Assembly (NCBI GenBank): GCA_029940235.1
Contig: JAOZRI010000010.1
Span: 1 to 5,245, forward strand
Source of the DNA: Desulfobacula sp.
GTDB taxonomy: Bacteria > Desulfobacterota > Desulfobacteria > Desulfobacterales > Desulfobacteraceae
Length of the DNA stretch: 5,245 nt
Direction of reading: 5' to 3'
Part shown: one piece after another, positions 1 to 5,245 of the stretch
How the letters are laid out: every line of letters begins with the position of its first letter
Position numbering within the stretch: position 1 is the stretch's first letter
Translations under genes and position numbers: made by a program
Notes under the pieces: generated by a model
What the model was told of the DNA's origin: nothing
The model's database searches: none
Seen by the model: the letters and a program-made list of their open reading frames with translations, nothing else

Positions 1-104
1 AAGGAAGATGAAAATTATAACCGGAGGAATACATTAAGTATTTTGAGAATTATCATTTTCATATTCCGTGGCAATTGGACAAAAGGGGACATTATTCAAA
101 GGTC
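1..104. other. Short non-coding flank downstream of the Usp/CBS gene
   Basis: This AT-rich stretch lies beyond the stop codon of the Usp/CBS gene and runs to the window edge. I see no convincing gene in it. A nine-codon plus-strand reading frame (8-37) and a 25-codon minus-strand frame starting ATGTCCCC both end quickly and lack a good ribosome binding site. No intrinsic terminator (GC-rich stem plus T tract) is visible after the Usp/CBS stop. Transcription may therefore stop by another mechanism or continue past the window. Confidence 0.5.
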
Positions 105-1601
105 TCATGCCGATATCAACACCTTTAACACATCCTCTTTGCCAATAACACCCACAAGTTTGTTCTGGTCAACCACAGGAATGGTATGGAAATGTTTTTC
201 CACCATCAAGCTTGCAATGATTGAAATAGGCATATCAAGATGGGCAGTGACTGGGTTTTTAACCATGGCCTCATCAACATTTATTGCTGCAATTTTTTTA
301 AATTCATCATCAAATTGTTTTGAAGATGATAAGGGTAGAATACTGTCAAGCATACTGAAAACAGGCGGTATGGAAACCTTTTTCTGCTGATAAATCAAAT
401 CACTTTGACATAAAATACCTTGAAGAGTGTCATTAGCATCAACTACTGGCACACCATTGATATGATTTTCCATAAGAATTTTTGCAGCACTGATGATATC
501 AGTATCAGGAGAAACTTTTATTACATTAGTTTCCATTATATCCCTGGCTGTTATAATATGATCTTTCTTAACTTCTTTTAGTATTTCATCCCTTTTATCC
601 TGTAGGGATGCATCAACAAGAGTACGCACCGCAAGAACAGGACAGGGTGCCCTGCTTATAATACGATCTGTGGTTGATCCCACCAGAAATGTTTCCAAAA
701 GATTATGCCCGTGAATGCCAAGCACAATCATATCGACTTCTTCTTGCTGAGCATAGGTAATCAATTCCTTATAGGGGTGGCCTTTAAGGATAGTTATAAT
801 CGGTGTACACCAGTTTTTACAATCTTTTGGCAGCTTACTTAAAAGCTGATTTTCAAGCTTTTTAAAAAGAGATTTTTTCTTTTGATGCTCCCATATTTTT
901 GTATTCTCTTTTAATTCCAGATAATCTGCCATATTCCAGGCAGGGTAACCATCTTGCCGCGCATTGATGGATTCTGAAGAACTCAGTCCTGTCTGATCTG
1001 CAGGCCTGACAACATGGGCGAGATAGAGCTTGGTTTGAAATTCCTGGGCAAGACCCAGAGCATAGTCAAACGCCAGTTGGGAACCTTCAGAAAAATCACA
1101 TCCCACAAGTATTTTTTTAAATTCTATCTTTTTTTCCGGTAGAGACAGAGAGTTTAGATCCTGCGTGGATGGATTCAAAACCAGCAGAGGGCATGACAAA
1201 ATTTTTACAAGCCGGTCTGTGACAGAGCCAATTAAAAATCTTTTTACCCCTGAACCACCATAGGTTGCAGCAATGACCATATCCACATCATTTTCCCGGG
1301 CAAGCTGGGCTATCTCCTCTGCTGGATACCCGCTGCCGACCATTATCTCACAGTCAAGATGAAAATCCTTTCCCAACTTTGCAAGTTTATCCTGGGCCTG
1401 ACGGGCCTGTTCTGCCTCAATCCCGGCATAATCAGCATAGGGTGATATATGGCTTGCAACCATAAATGAGCCGGAAACAACATGACATAGACAGAGTTTT
1501 GAATTAAATTCATTGGCCAGAGTTTTTCCATAGGTCAAAACCGTATCGGTAAAATCTGAAAAATCAATGGCACACATAATTTTTTTTGGTTCGATCCTCA
1601 T
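105..1601 (-). CDS. Tandem universal stress protein with C-terminal CBS domain pair
   Basis: This 498-residue cytoplasmic protein is probably a nucleotide-sensing stress regulator. It has two UspA domains (about residues 5-145 and 161-328), a charged linker (329-350) and a CBS pair (CBS1 about 351-405, CBS2 about 441-498) separated by about 35 residues. The second Usp domain keeps the full ATP-binding pattern G-2x-G-9x-GS (GIHG at 295-298, GS at 308-309). The first has ATYG at 112-115 in its place, then GS at 125-126, so its first glycine is Ala. Each Usp domain ends in the usual CPxLxx strand (SCPLLVLNPS, PCPVLAVRT). The CBS modules show NGVPVVD (382-388) and HTIPVVD (472-478). Usp domains of this class and CBS pairs commonly bind adenine nucleotides, but the partner regulated here is unknown. 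The ATG at 1601 is preceded by AAGGAGG with a 6-base spacer, which makes the start secure. It probably has its own promoter in the upstream gap. Confidence 0.93.
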   Translation of the reverse strand: MRIEPKKIMCAIDFSDFTDTVLTYGKTLANEFNSKLCLCHVVSGSFMVASHISPYADYAGIEAEQARQAQDKLAKLGKDFHLDCEIMVGSGYPAEEIAQLARENDVDMVIAATYGGSGVKRFLIGSVTDRLVKILSCPLLVLNPSTQDLNSLSLPEKKIEFKKILVGCDFSEGSQLAFDYALGLAQEFQTKLYLAHVVRPADQTGLSSSESINARQDGYPAWNMADYLELKENTKIWEHQKKKSLFKKLENQLLSKLPKDCKNWCTPIITILKGHPYKELITYAQQEEVDMIVLGIHGHNLLETFLVGSTTDRIISRAPCPVLAVRTLVDASLQDKRDEILKEVKKDHIITARDIMETNVIKVSPDTDIISAAKILMENHINGVPVVDANDTLQGILCQSDLIYQQKKVSIPPVFSMLDSILPLSSSKQFDDEFKKIAAINVDEAMVKNPVTAHLDMPISIIASLMVEKHFHTIPVVDQNKLVGVIGKEDVLKVLISA

Positions 1602-1765
1602 AATTATCCTCCTTAACTTTATATTTTTGTATGGTCAGAGAACAATGAACTATGCTTTCAGCATGTGTCATGAATATGAGCAGGATGCCAGACCTAAAAA
1701 ATAGATGACGCGAGCTTCCAAAAAGGCAGACAGTAGAATATCAATATCATATTATCACAGTACTG

Positions 1766-1795
1766 ATTGTAATATTCTTATGGTCAAACCGTCAA
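1766..1795 (-). promoter_or_regulatory. Putative sigma-70 promoter of the Usp/CBS gene
   Basis: On the minus strand, TTGACG (1795-1790, 5 of 6 to the -35 consensus) is followed after 18 bases by TACAAT (1771-1766, 5 of 6 to the -10 consensus). Transcription would start near 1759 and give a 5' leader of about 155 bases. This would let the stress gene be expressed independently of the lexA-DUF72-yedF genes upstream. Only the sequence match supports it. Confidence 0.5.
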
Positions 1796-1831
1796 GAAAA
1801 AATTTCAAACCTGTTAATTTTTCCTGGGAAT

Positions 1832-1857
1832 TATCATAAACAGAAATGTTTATGATA
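1832..1857 (-). terminator. Hairpin abutting the yedF stop codon (possible 3' end)
   Basis: A perfect 11-bp inverted repeat (TATCATAAACA and TGTTTATGATA on the plus strand) with a four-base loop begins at the base immediately after the yedF stop codon. Its position suggests an mRNA 3'-end structure for yedF. The stem is AT-rich and no T tract follows on the minus strand, so it is not a classical intrinsic terminator. It may stabilise the transcript end or be a protein-binding palindrome near the next promoter. Confidence 0.45.
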
Positions 1858-2454
1858 TTATATATTTATAACCTTATCTGCCAATTGCATTGCCGTTATA
1901 ATATCAAGCATATTGGTGGTTTCACCAACCTGTTTTTTATCCAATAAATTAAAATGGGTTAAACAGGTACCACAAACCATAATCTGCAGACCTTGCCTGG
2001 CATACTCCTTTAGAATCGGCAGAACATCGGAACCATCAACCACCATTTTAACGCCATTATTTACCAATACAAGCCGCCATAATTCAGGCCCCATCTCTTT
2101 TAATGTTTTGATAAAACTGATCATTAATTTTAACCCCAGTTCATTATCTCCAAAGCCAATGCGGTCTGTGGCACACATAACCATGATCTTTTTTTCTTCA
2201 TTTTTTTTGACAGCTGATTCTTTAACTTGTTTTAAAGGTGCAGCAGATAATTCACCTGTAATAATATAACAATCATCCCGCTGATCAGTGGCAGTTTTAT
2301 AACCATTATGCTCCAGGAATCTGTAGACATTCTCCATGGCAGGCTCATTATCAACAATTATTTTTAAATAGTTTATGTGTTCTTCTTCTATTGCAGCTTT
2401 TGTATTTAAAACCGGTGCAGGACAGGCAAGTCCGCGGGCATCTATCTCTTTCAT
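1858..2454 (-). CDS. yedF: YedF-type selenium-metabolism protein (TusA domain + DsrE-like domain)
   Basis: This 198-residue cytoplasmic protein has two parts. Residues 1-70 form a TusA/SirA-like domain with the CPxP motif (C11-P-A-P14) after the typical DARGLA start; in TusA proteins this cysteine carries sulfur as a persulfide. After a charged linker (about 72-88), residues 89-198 form a DsrE-like domain with two cysteines in CGTC (161-164), as in the family annotated 'sulfurtransferase-like selenium metabolism protein YedF', which tends to occur in selenium-using anaerobes. A role in sulfur or selenium relay fits, but the exact reaction is not established. The ATG at 2454 has GGGAG six bases upstream, so the start is well supported. 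It follows the DUF72 gene by 77 bp on the same strand. No in-frame TGA or selenocysteine signal is visible, and no other selenium gene lies in the window. Confidence 0.9.
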   Translation of the reverse strand: MKEIDARGLACPAPVLNTKAAIEEEHINYLKIIVDNEPAMENVYRFLEHNGYKTATDQRDDCYIITGELSAAPLKQVKESAVKKNEEKKIMVMCATDRIGFGDNELGLKLMISFIKTLKEMGPELWRLVLVNNGVKMVVDGSDVLPILKEYARQGLQIMVCGTCLTHFNLLDKKQVGETTNMLDIITAMQLADKVINI

Positions 2455-2488
2455 GGCATACTCCCTATTTTATTTATTATCCAAGCTT

Positions 2489-2510
2489 TTTCAAGATTTT
2501 CTGCTTGAAA
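2489..2510. repeat. Intercistronic hairpin between the DUF72 gene and yedF
   Basis: The plus strand reads TTTCAAG, eight loop bases, CTTGAAA, then seven T residues (2511-2517). This has the shape of a weak intrinsic terminator for plus-strand transcripts. On the coding (minus) strand the run of A comes before the stem and no T tract follows, so it should not stop the operon. Outer CCAA (2481-2484) and TTGG (2516-2519) could lengthen the structure across a bulge. It may be a processing or stability element between the DUF72 gene and yedF. Confidence 0.4.
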
Positions 2511-2531
2511 TTTTTTTGGGTAATTCAGTAT

Positions 2532-3389
2532 TCAAACTGATATTGTTGATGGATGATTTATCTCTTTGTACTTTTCTCTATTTTTTAGTAAAAAATCTAT
2601 CAATGTCAATGCATTTTTCGGGGCCTGTCCCCTGACATGGTTATTGAAAAAGATACCGCCTGTCAGGGCTTTTGGCATAATAGTGCCTTTGATCATGGTT
2701 GCCCACTCTTTGATGGCCAGGTCATCATAATCATAATCAAATTGTTTTTGCATATTGCCGGAACCCCAGCCTTGTGAATTCCTGCCATGGAAACGAATAT
2801 AAAACAGATCCGGGTTTGTAACTACATTAAGCCTTGGGAAAAGTTCTGGCAGAACAGGCACATCCACTGATACCAATGTTATTTGACGTCTTTCAAGTTC
2901 ATAAAACACCTTGTCATCCACCCAGGAATTATGCCTGAATTCCACAGCAAGGGGAAGCCCTGCAAGTTCATCAAGAAGGGCTGCAAGATAATGTCTGAAT
3001 TTAATTGACCTTTGAAACCAGGGTGGAAGCTGGATAAGAATGCATAAAAGCTTGTTTGATTGAATTAAAGGCTCTATTCCAACACGATAGGACATGACTT
3101 CTTTTTGCCACTGCCCTTTTTTAATTTCATGGGTCATGGTGCGTGTCAATTTTGCTGCAAATTTAAAATTATCTGGTACTTTTGCACACATACGTTCAAT
3201 TGCCGCTGCTTTTGGCATCTGATACCAGGTATAATTGAGTTCTGTGGTGCAAAAAGAGCGGGTATAAAAATCAAGCATATTGGAAGAGTTGGTATCCTTA
3301 GGATAAAAACCTGCATCAATCCATTCCCCGTAAGAATAACCGCTGGTGCCTATAAAAAGCTTAGACATGTCAAAAGAGTTTATTATCAT
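2532..3389 (-). CDS. DUF72 (YecE-like) family protein
   Basis: This 285-residue protein belongs to the DUF72/YecE family, predicted to adopt a TIM-barrel-like fold. No reaction is firmly established for it. Family motifs appear in order: GTSGYSYGEW (14-23) and FYP (28-30), ELNYTWYQMP (50-59), EFRHNSW (150-156), YIRFHGR (197-203) and FFNNHVRGQAPKNA (247-260). The length is close to the family's usual 240-280. There is no signal peptide or membrane segment. The start at 3389 overlaps the lexA stop as ATGA, which suggests translational coupling; a GAGGT lies 14 bases upstream, far for a ribosome site. An internal ATG at 3368 would begin MSKLFIGTSGY, which looks more like other family members but has no ribosome site. 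The gene should be co-transcribed with lexA, and hence may be induced by DNA damage. That role is inference. Confidence 0.9.
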   Translation of the reverse strand: MIINSFDMSKLFIGTSGYSYGEWIDAGFYPKDTNSSNMLDFYTRSFCTTELNYTWYQMPKAAAIERMCAKVPDNFKFAAKLTRTMTHEIKKGQWQKEVMSYRVGIEPLIQSNKLLCILIQLPPWFQRSIKFRHYLAALLDELAGLPLAVEFRHNSWVDDKVFYELERRQITLVSVDVPVLPELFPRLNVVTNPDLFYIRFHGRNSQGWGSGNMQKQFDYDYDDLAIKEWATMIKGTIMPKALTGGIFFNNHVRGQAPKNALTLIDFLLKNREKYKEINHPSTISV

Positions 3390-4018
3390 CTAAAACTTTT
3401 GGGACCTCGAATAATACCAATGACTTTGCCTTGGATCAAAACTTCATCAAATTCATATCTCCTGGATTTAAATTCTGGGTTTTCCGGTCGCAGCTCAATA
3501 AAATCTTTATGCAGGAAAAACCGTTTTACGGTTGCCTCCTCCTGATGGATTAGTGCCACAACAATCTCTTTATTACTGGCATATTGACGAGGTTCACAAA
3601 TGGCCAGGTCATGGTCAAGAATACCTGCATTTTTCATGGAATTACCATGAATTTTAAGGGCAAAAAGGTTTTGACCCTTGTATATTTTAGAATCCACAAG
3701 AAGCTGACCTTCCCACTCCTGCTGGGCATATATGGGAATACCTGCTGTAATATGGCCGATAACAGGTATCTGCTTTTGCCTTTGTGCAGTATGCAAATCC
3801 CCTGCATCATCTAATATACTGATGTTGCGGCTATATCTGCCCTCCCGCCTTAGATACTCCTTGTTTTCAAGAGTTTTCATGGTCTGGGCAACTGCTGCAT
3901 GGCTGATATCAAGATCACTGGCAGCCTTTCTAAGGCTGGGTGCGACTGAATTGTTTTTAATTTTTTGTTTCAGGTAATCAAAAACTTTTTGCTGATTTTG
4001 TGTTAATATCTGTCGCAT
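3386..4018 (-). CDS. lexA: LexA-family SOS repressor
   Basis: This is a 210-residue LexA. The N-terminal winged helix (about 1-72, with helix-turn-helix RKAASDLDISHAAVAQTMKT at 30-49) binds operator DNA. The C-terminal peptidase S24 domain (about 83-205) self-cleaves with RecA. All landmarks are present: the Ala92-Gly93 cleavage bond in HITAGIPIYA, the nucleophile Ser127 in HGNSMKNAGI and the base Lys165 in ATVKRFF. The frame stays open upstream to a GTG at 4075. I chose the ATG at 4018 because AAGGG (4029-4025) sits six bases before it, the length matches the family, and the predicted -10 box and operator lie between the two starts. The recognition-helix region (SHAAVAQTM) differs from E. 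coli LexA, consistent with a different operator. It is first in a likely operon with the DUF72 gene. It could be another S24 repressor, but length and C-terminal similarity favour LexA. Confidence 0.95.
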   Translation of the reverse strand: MRQILTQNQQKVFDYLKQKIKNNSVAPSLRKAASDLDISHAAVAQTMKTLENKEYLRREGRYSRNISILDDAGDLHTAQRQKQIPVIGHITAGIPIYAQQEWEGQLLVDSKIYKGQNLFALKIHGNSMKNAGILDHDLAICEPRQYASNKEIVVALIHQEEATVKRFFLHKDFIELRPENPEFKSRRYEFDEVLIQGKVIGIIRGPKSFR

Positions 4019-4042
4019 CCCATACCCTTGAACTGTTTTATA

Positions 4043-4072
4043 CTTGAACAAATTATCATATTTTTGTTCAAG
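4043..4072. promoter_or_regulatory. Candidate LexA operator (10-10-10 inverted repeat)
   Basis: CTTGAACAAA (4043-4052) and TTTGTTCAAG (4063-4072) are perfect inverted copies separated by 10 bases, ending 25 bp from the lexA start. The -10 hexamer lies in the spacer, so a bound dimer would block RNA polymerase. GAAC and GTTC also form the core of the known Gram-positive LexA box, but there they are 4 bases apart rather than 16. Another CTTGAAC lies at 4027-4033 as a possible extra half-site. Assignment to LexA is inferred from position and symmetry. Confidence 0.6.
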
Positions 4073-4082
4073 CACAGTTTAA
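4055..4082 (-). promoter_or_regulatory. Putative lexA promoter
   Basis: On the minus strand, TTAAAC (4082-4077, a weak -35) is followed after 16 bases by TATGAT (4060-4055, 5 of 6 to the -10 consensus). The start point would be near 4048, inside the far arm of the inverted repeat, leaving a leader of about 30 bases that contains the AAGGG ribosome site. The -35 match is poor; the -10 and its placement are the stronger evidence. Confidence 0.5.
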
Positions 4083-4178
4083 TATTACTCAAATCTAATA
4101 ATTTTTATTTTGAATGTCAATATAAATGTAAATGATTGTAAATAAAAAAACTAAACAAAATAAAAATCATCTTTTAGT

Positions 4179-4191
4179 ATGGTTAAACCAT
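4179..4191. promoter_or_regulatory. Perfect 13-bp palindrome upstream of livG promoter
   Basis: ATGGTT-A-AACCAT is a perfect palindrome around a central A. It lies 17 bases upstream of the putative livG -35 box, a usual place for an activator or repressor. I cannot assign a regulator, and a palindrome this short could occur by chance in AT-rich DNA. Confidence 0.3.
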
Positions 4192-4208
4192 TACAATTTT
4201 GTATAGCT

Positions 4209-4238
4209 TTGCCACTCTTGTCTTATGGTAATTATTAT
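4209..4238 (+). promoter_or_regulatory. Putative livG promoter
   Basis: TTGCCA (4209-4214, 5 of 6 to consensus), an 18-base spacer and TATTAT (4233-4238, 5 of 6 to consensus) form the best promoter match upstream of livG. Transcription would begin near 4245 and give a leader of about 120 bases. The exact TTGACA at 4261 is a rival -35 but lacks a good -10. Confidence 0.45.
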
Positions 4239-4363
4239 ACAGAGTTTGTTTTTTTTTGTGTTGACAGGGAAAAATATATGGGCTACAGCATCAATGATTC
4301 AGTAAGCGGAGCAATTTGAAAATAGTTTGCAGGTATTATAAATTTAATGGATTAAAAAGCTGT

Positions 4364-5131
4364 ATGGCACAATTAGAATTAAAAAATATCACTGTACGAT
4401 TTGGCGGGCTTCTTGCCCTGTCTGATTTGAGTTTCACCATAGGCAATGGCAGAATAGTCGGCTTAATCGGGCCAAATGGTGCAGGGAAAACCACTGTTTT
4501 CAATGTGCTCACCGGTGTATACCAGGCATCTGAAGGTGAAGTAGTCTTTGATGGAGAGAAAATCCTGGGTAAAAGGCCCTATGTTATTTTTGAAAAGGGA
4601 ATAGCAAGGACTTTTCAGAATATTCGTCTTTTTTCTGCCATGACTGCTGTGGAAAATGCCATGGTTGCAAGACACTGCAGGGCTTCCAAAGGAATTGTAG
4701 GATCAATTTTAAGGACCCCTTCCCAGAAGAGGGAAGAAGCAAAAATAAAAGAGAAAGCCATGGAAGCCCTGGCCTTTATGGGGGTTGATGAATATGCAGA
4801 TGATGCAGCTTCAAGTCTGCCCTATGGCCTGCAGCGAAGACTTGAAATTGCAAGAGCCATCGCCTCAGAACCCAAAATTTTGCTCTTAGATGAACCTGCT
4901 GCCGGTATGAATCCATCTGAGTCAGAAGAGCTGATGCATGACATTGCGCGCATAAAAGACCTTGGGATTGATGTGCTCCTGGTGGAGCATGACATGAAAG
5001 TGGTCATGGGGGTGTGTGATCATATTGTGTGTGTTGATCATGGAGTTAAAATTGCTGAAGGAAATTCTACAGAAATTCAGAATAACCCGAAGGTAATTGA
5101 AGCATATCTTGGTCAACCTGCCAAACAATAA
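4364..5131 (+). CDS. livG: Branched-chain amino acid type ABC transporter ATP-binding protein
   Basis: This 255-residue ABC ATPase is of the LivG type. It would bind ATP on the cytoplasmic face and drive uptake through LivH/LivM-type permeases. Motifs: Walker A GPNGAGKTT (36-44), Q-loop ARTFQNIRLF with Q85, signature LPYGLQRRLEIARA (152-165; Pro replaces the more usual Ser), Walker B KILLLDEP (171-178, catalytic Glu177), H-loop VEHD (His209) and the C-terminal VIEAYLG typical of the LivG/LivF subfamily. I chose the ATG at 4364 because family members begin MxxLELKNIT; its ribosome site is weak. The frame extends to a TTG at 4316, which has GGAG only four bases before it and would add 16 atypical residues. 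The usual partners (permeases, LivF, binding protein) are not upstream, so they probably follow beyond the window. The substrate could be amino acids, urea or another small solute. Confidence 0.92.
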   Translation: MAQLELKNITVRFGGLLALSDLSFTIGNGRIVGLIGPNGAGKTTVFNVLTGVYQASEGEVVFDGEKILGKRPYVIFEKGIARTFQNIRLFSAMTAVENAMVARHCRASKGIVGSILRTPSQKREEAKIKEKAMEALAFMGVDEYADDAASSLPYGLQRRLEIARAIASEPKILLLDEPAAGMNPSESEELMHDIARIKDLGIDVLLVEHDMKVVMGVCDHIVCVDHGVKIAEGNSTEIQNNPKVIEAYLGQPAKQ

Positions 5132-5178
5132 CTGCACGGGCAAACCTGATCTTTAAGTTTAAGTCTGCCCATAATAAA

Positions 5179-5217
5179 ATATGAAAGTTACAGATTGTTC
5201 TGGCAAAACTTTCATAT
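5179..5217 (+). repeat. Long hairpin between livG and the next gene
   Basis: ATATGAAAGTT (5179-5189) pairs perfectly with AACTTTCATAT (5207-5217). Inside the loop, CAGA (5191-5194) and TCTG (5199-5202) can form a second short stem around a TTGT tetraloop. The structure ends ten bases before the ribosome site of the next gene. A short T run (5223-5227) follows at a distance, so it could be a leaky terminator, an mRNA stabiliser that sets unequal expression of the two genes, or an operator. Confidence 0.55.
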
Positions 5218-5238
5218 AAAAATTTTTAGGAGAAAAAA

Positions 5239-5245
5239 ATGAAAA
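5239..5245 (+). CDS. Start of a further gene, cut by the window edge
   Basis: ATGAAAA at the window end is preceded by AGGAG (5228-5232) with a six-base A spacer, an excellent ribosome binding site. Only Met-Lys can be read, so the product cannot be identified. A Met-Lys start, the 107-bp gap from livG and the intervening hairpin would suit a secreted solute-binding protein (LivK-like) of the same transporter. That is a guess from context. Confidence 0.6.

Larger units (their letters stand above)
1602..1857. other. Gap between yedF and the Usp/CBS gene: promoter and long leader
   Basis: These 256 bp hold no gene that I can support. Reading on the minus strand, there is a hairpin directly after the yedF stop, then a promoter-like pair at 1766-1795. 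A leader of about 155 bases follows, ending in AAGGAGG ahead of the Usp/CBS start. Within the leader is a small hairpin (ATGCT/AGCAT, three-base loop, 1652-1664). I do not recognise a riboswitch fold in it. Confidence 0.5.
4081..4363. other. Divergent lexA/livG control region
   Basis: This very AT-rich stretch of 283 bp contains no gene. It has a 13-bp palindrome at 4179-4191, a promoter-like pair for livG at 4209-4238, and an exact TTGACA at 4261-4266 with only a poor -10 (TACAGC) 17 bases on. TGTAAAT occurs twice, ten bases apart (4128-4144 area). A nine-T run (4250-4258 area) precedes the TTGACA. Confidence 0.5.

Noticed and set aside
42..60. Fur-box-like sequence (minus strand GAAAATGATAATTCTCAAA, 13 of 19 to the classic consensus by my count)
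   Set aside because: AT-rich DNA gives such matches easily, and there is no clear promoter or gene start beside it inside the window.
43..390. 115-codon plus-strand open frame at the left edge
   Set aside because: It lies mostly opposite the CBS-coding end of the Usp/CBS gene, starts at TTG without a ribosome site, and its product resembles nothing I recognise; a shadow frame.
1913..2269. 118-codon plus-strand frame inside yedF
   Set aside because: It is antisense to yedF, whose TusA and DsrE-like motifs are intact.
2461..2510. Separate yedF promoter (TTGAAA, 16 bases, TAAAAT on the minus strand)
   Set aside because: The start point would fall within or beside the GGGAG ribosome site, leaving no usable leader.
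3105..3545. 146-codon plus-strand frame across the DUF72/lexA junction
   Set aside because: It is wholly antisense to two well-supported genes with intact motifs.
4261..4289. Exact TTGACA as the main livG -35
   Set aside because: The hexamer 17 bases downstream (TACAGC) matches the -10 consensus poorly, so the 4209-4238 pair was preferred; it could still be a regulated second promoter.
5138..5170. GGGCA/TGCCC inverted repeat after the livG stop as a terminator
   Set aside because: The stem is only 5 bp, the loop is over 20 bases and no T tract follows; it is too weak to call.

Overview
The window reads as chromosomal DNA from a low-GC, anaerobic, Gram-negative-type bacterium. My best guess is a sulfate-reducing member of the Desulfobacterales (a Desulfobacter- or Desulfobacula-like organism). 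The basis is gene content and protein style: a selenium-associated YedF protein, a long Usp-Usp-CBS-CBS protein, a LexA with an unusual recognition helix, and a LivG-type transporter ATPase. This placement is inference, because no rRNA or other decisive marker is present.

Four genes lie on the minus strand and one complete gene on the plus strand, meeting at a divergent AT-rich control region of about 345 bp (4019-4363). Read from that region leftward, the minus-strand genes are: lexA (3386-4018); a DUF72/YecE-family gene whose start overlaps the lexA stop as ATGA; yedF (1858-2454) after a 77-bp gap that carries a hairpin; and, after a hairpin and a 256-bp gap with its own promoter-like sequence, a 498-residue tandem universal-stress protein with a CBS pair (105-1601). 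Rightward from the same region are livG (4364-5131) and the first codons of another gene starting at 5239 behind a strong ribosome binding site and a long hairpin.

The most informative signal is a perfect inverted repeat just upstream of lexA (4043-4072; arms CTTGAACAAA and TTTGTTCAAG, 10-bp spacer). A good -10 hexamer lies in its spacer. This is what an autoregulatory LexA operator should look like. It also implies that the next gene, the DUF72 protein, is transcribed and translated together with lexA and so may belong to the SOS response. It further argues that LexA starts at the ATG at 4018 (210 residues), because the longer GTG reading frame would begin upstream of the predicted transcription start.

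I found no mobile element, CRISPR array, tRNA or rRNA. Apart from the unexplained lexA-DUF72 pairing, the candidate operator and several unassigned hairpins, the genes are recognisable housekeeping or stress families. I do not see a clearly new multi-gene system.
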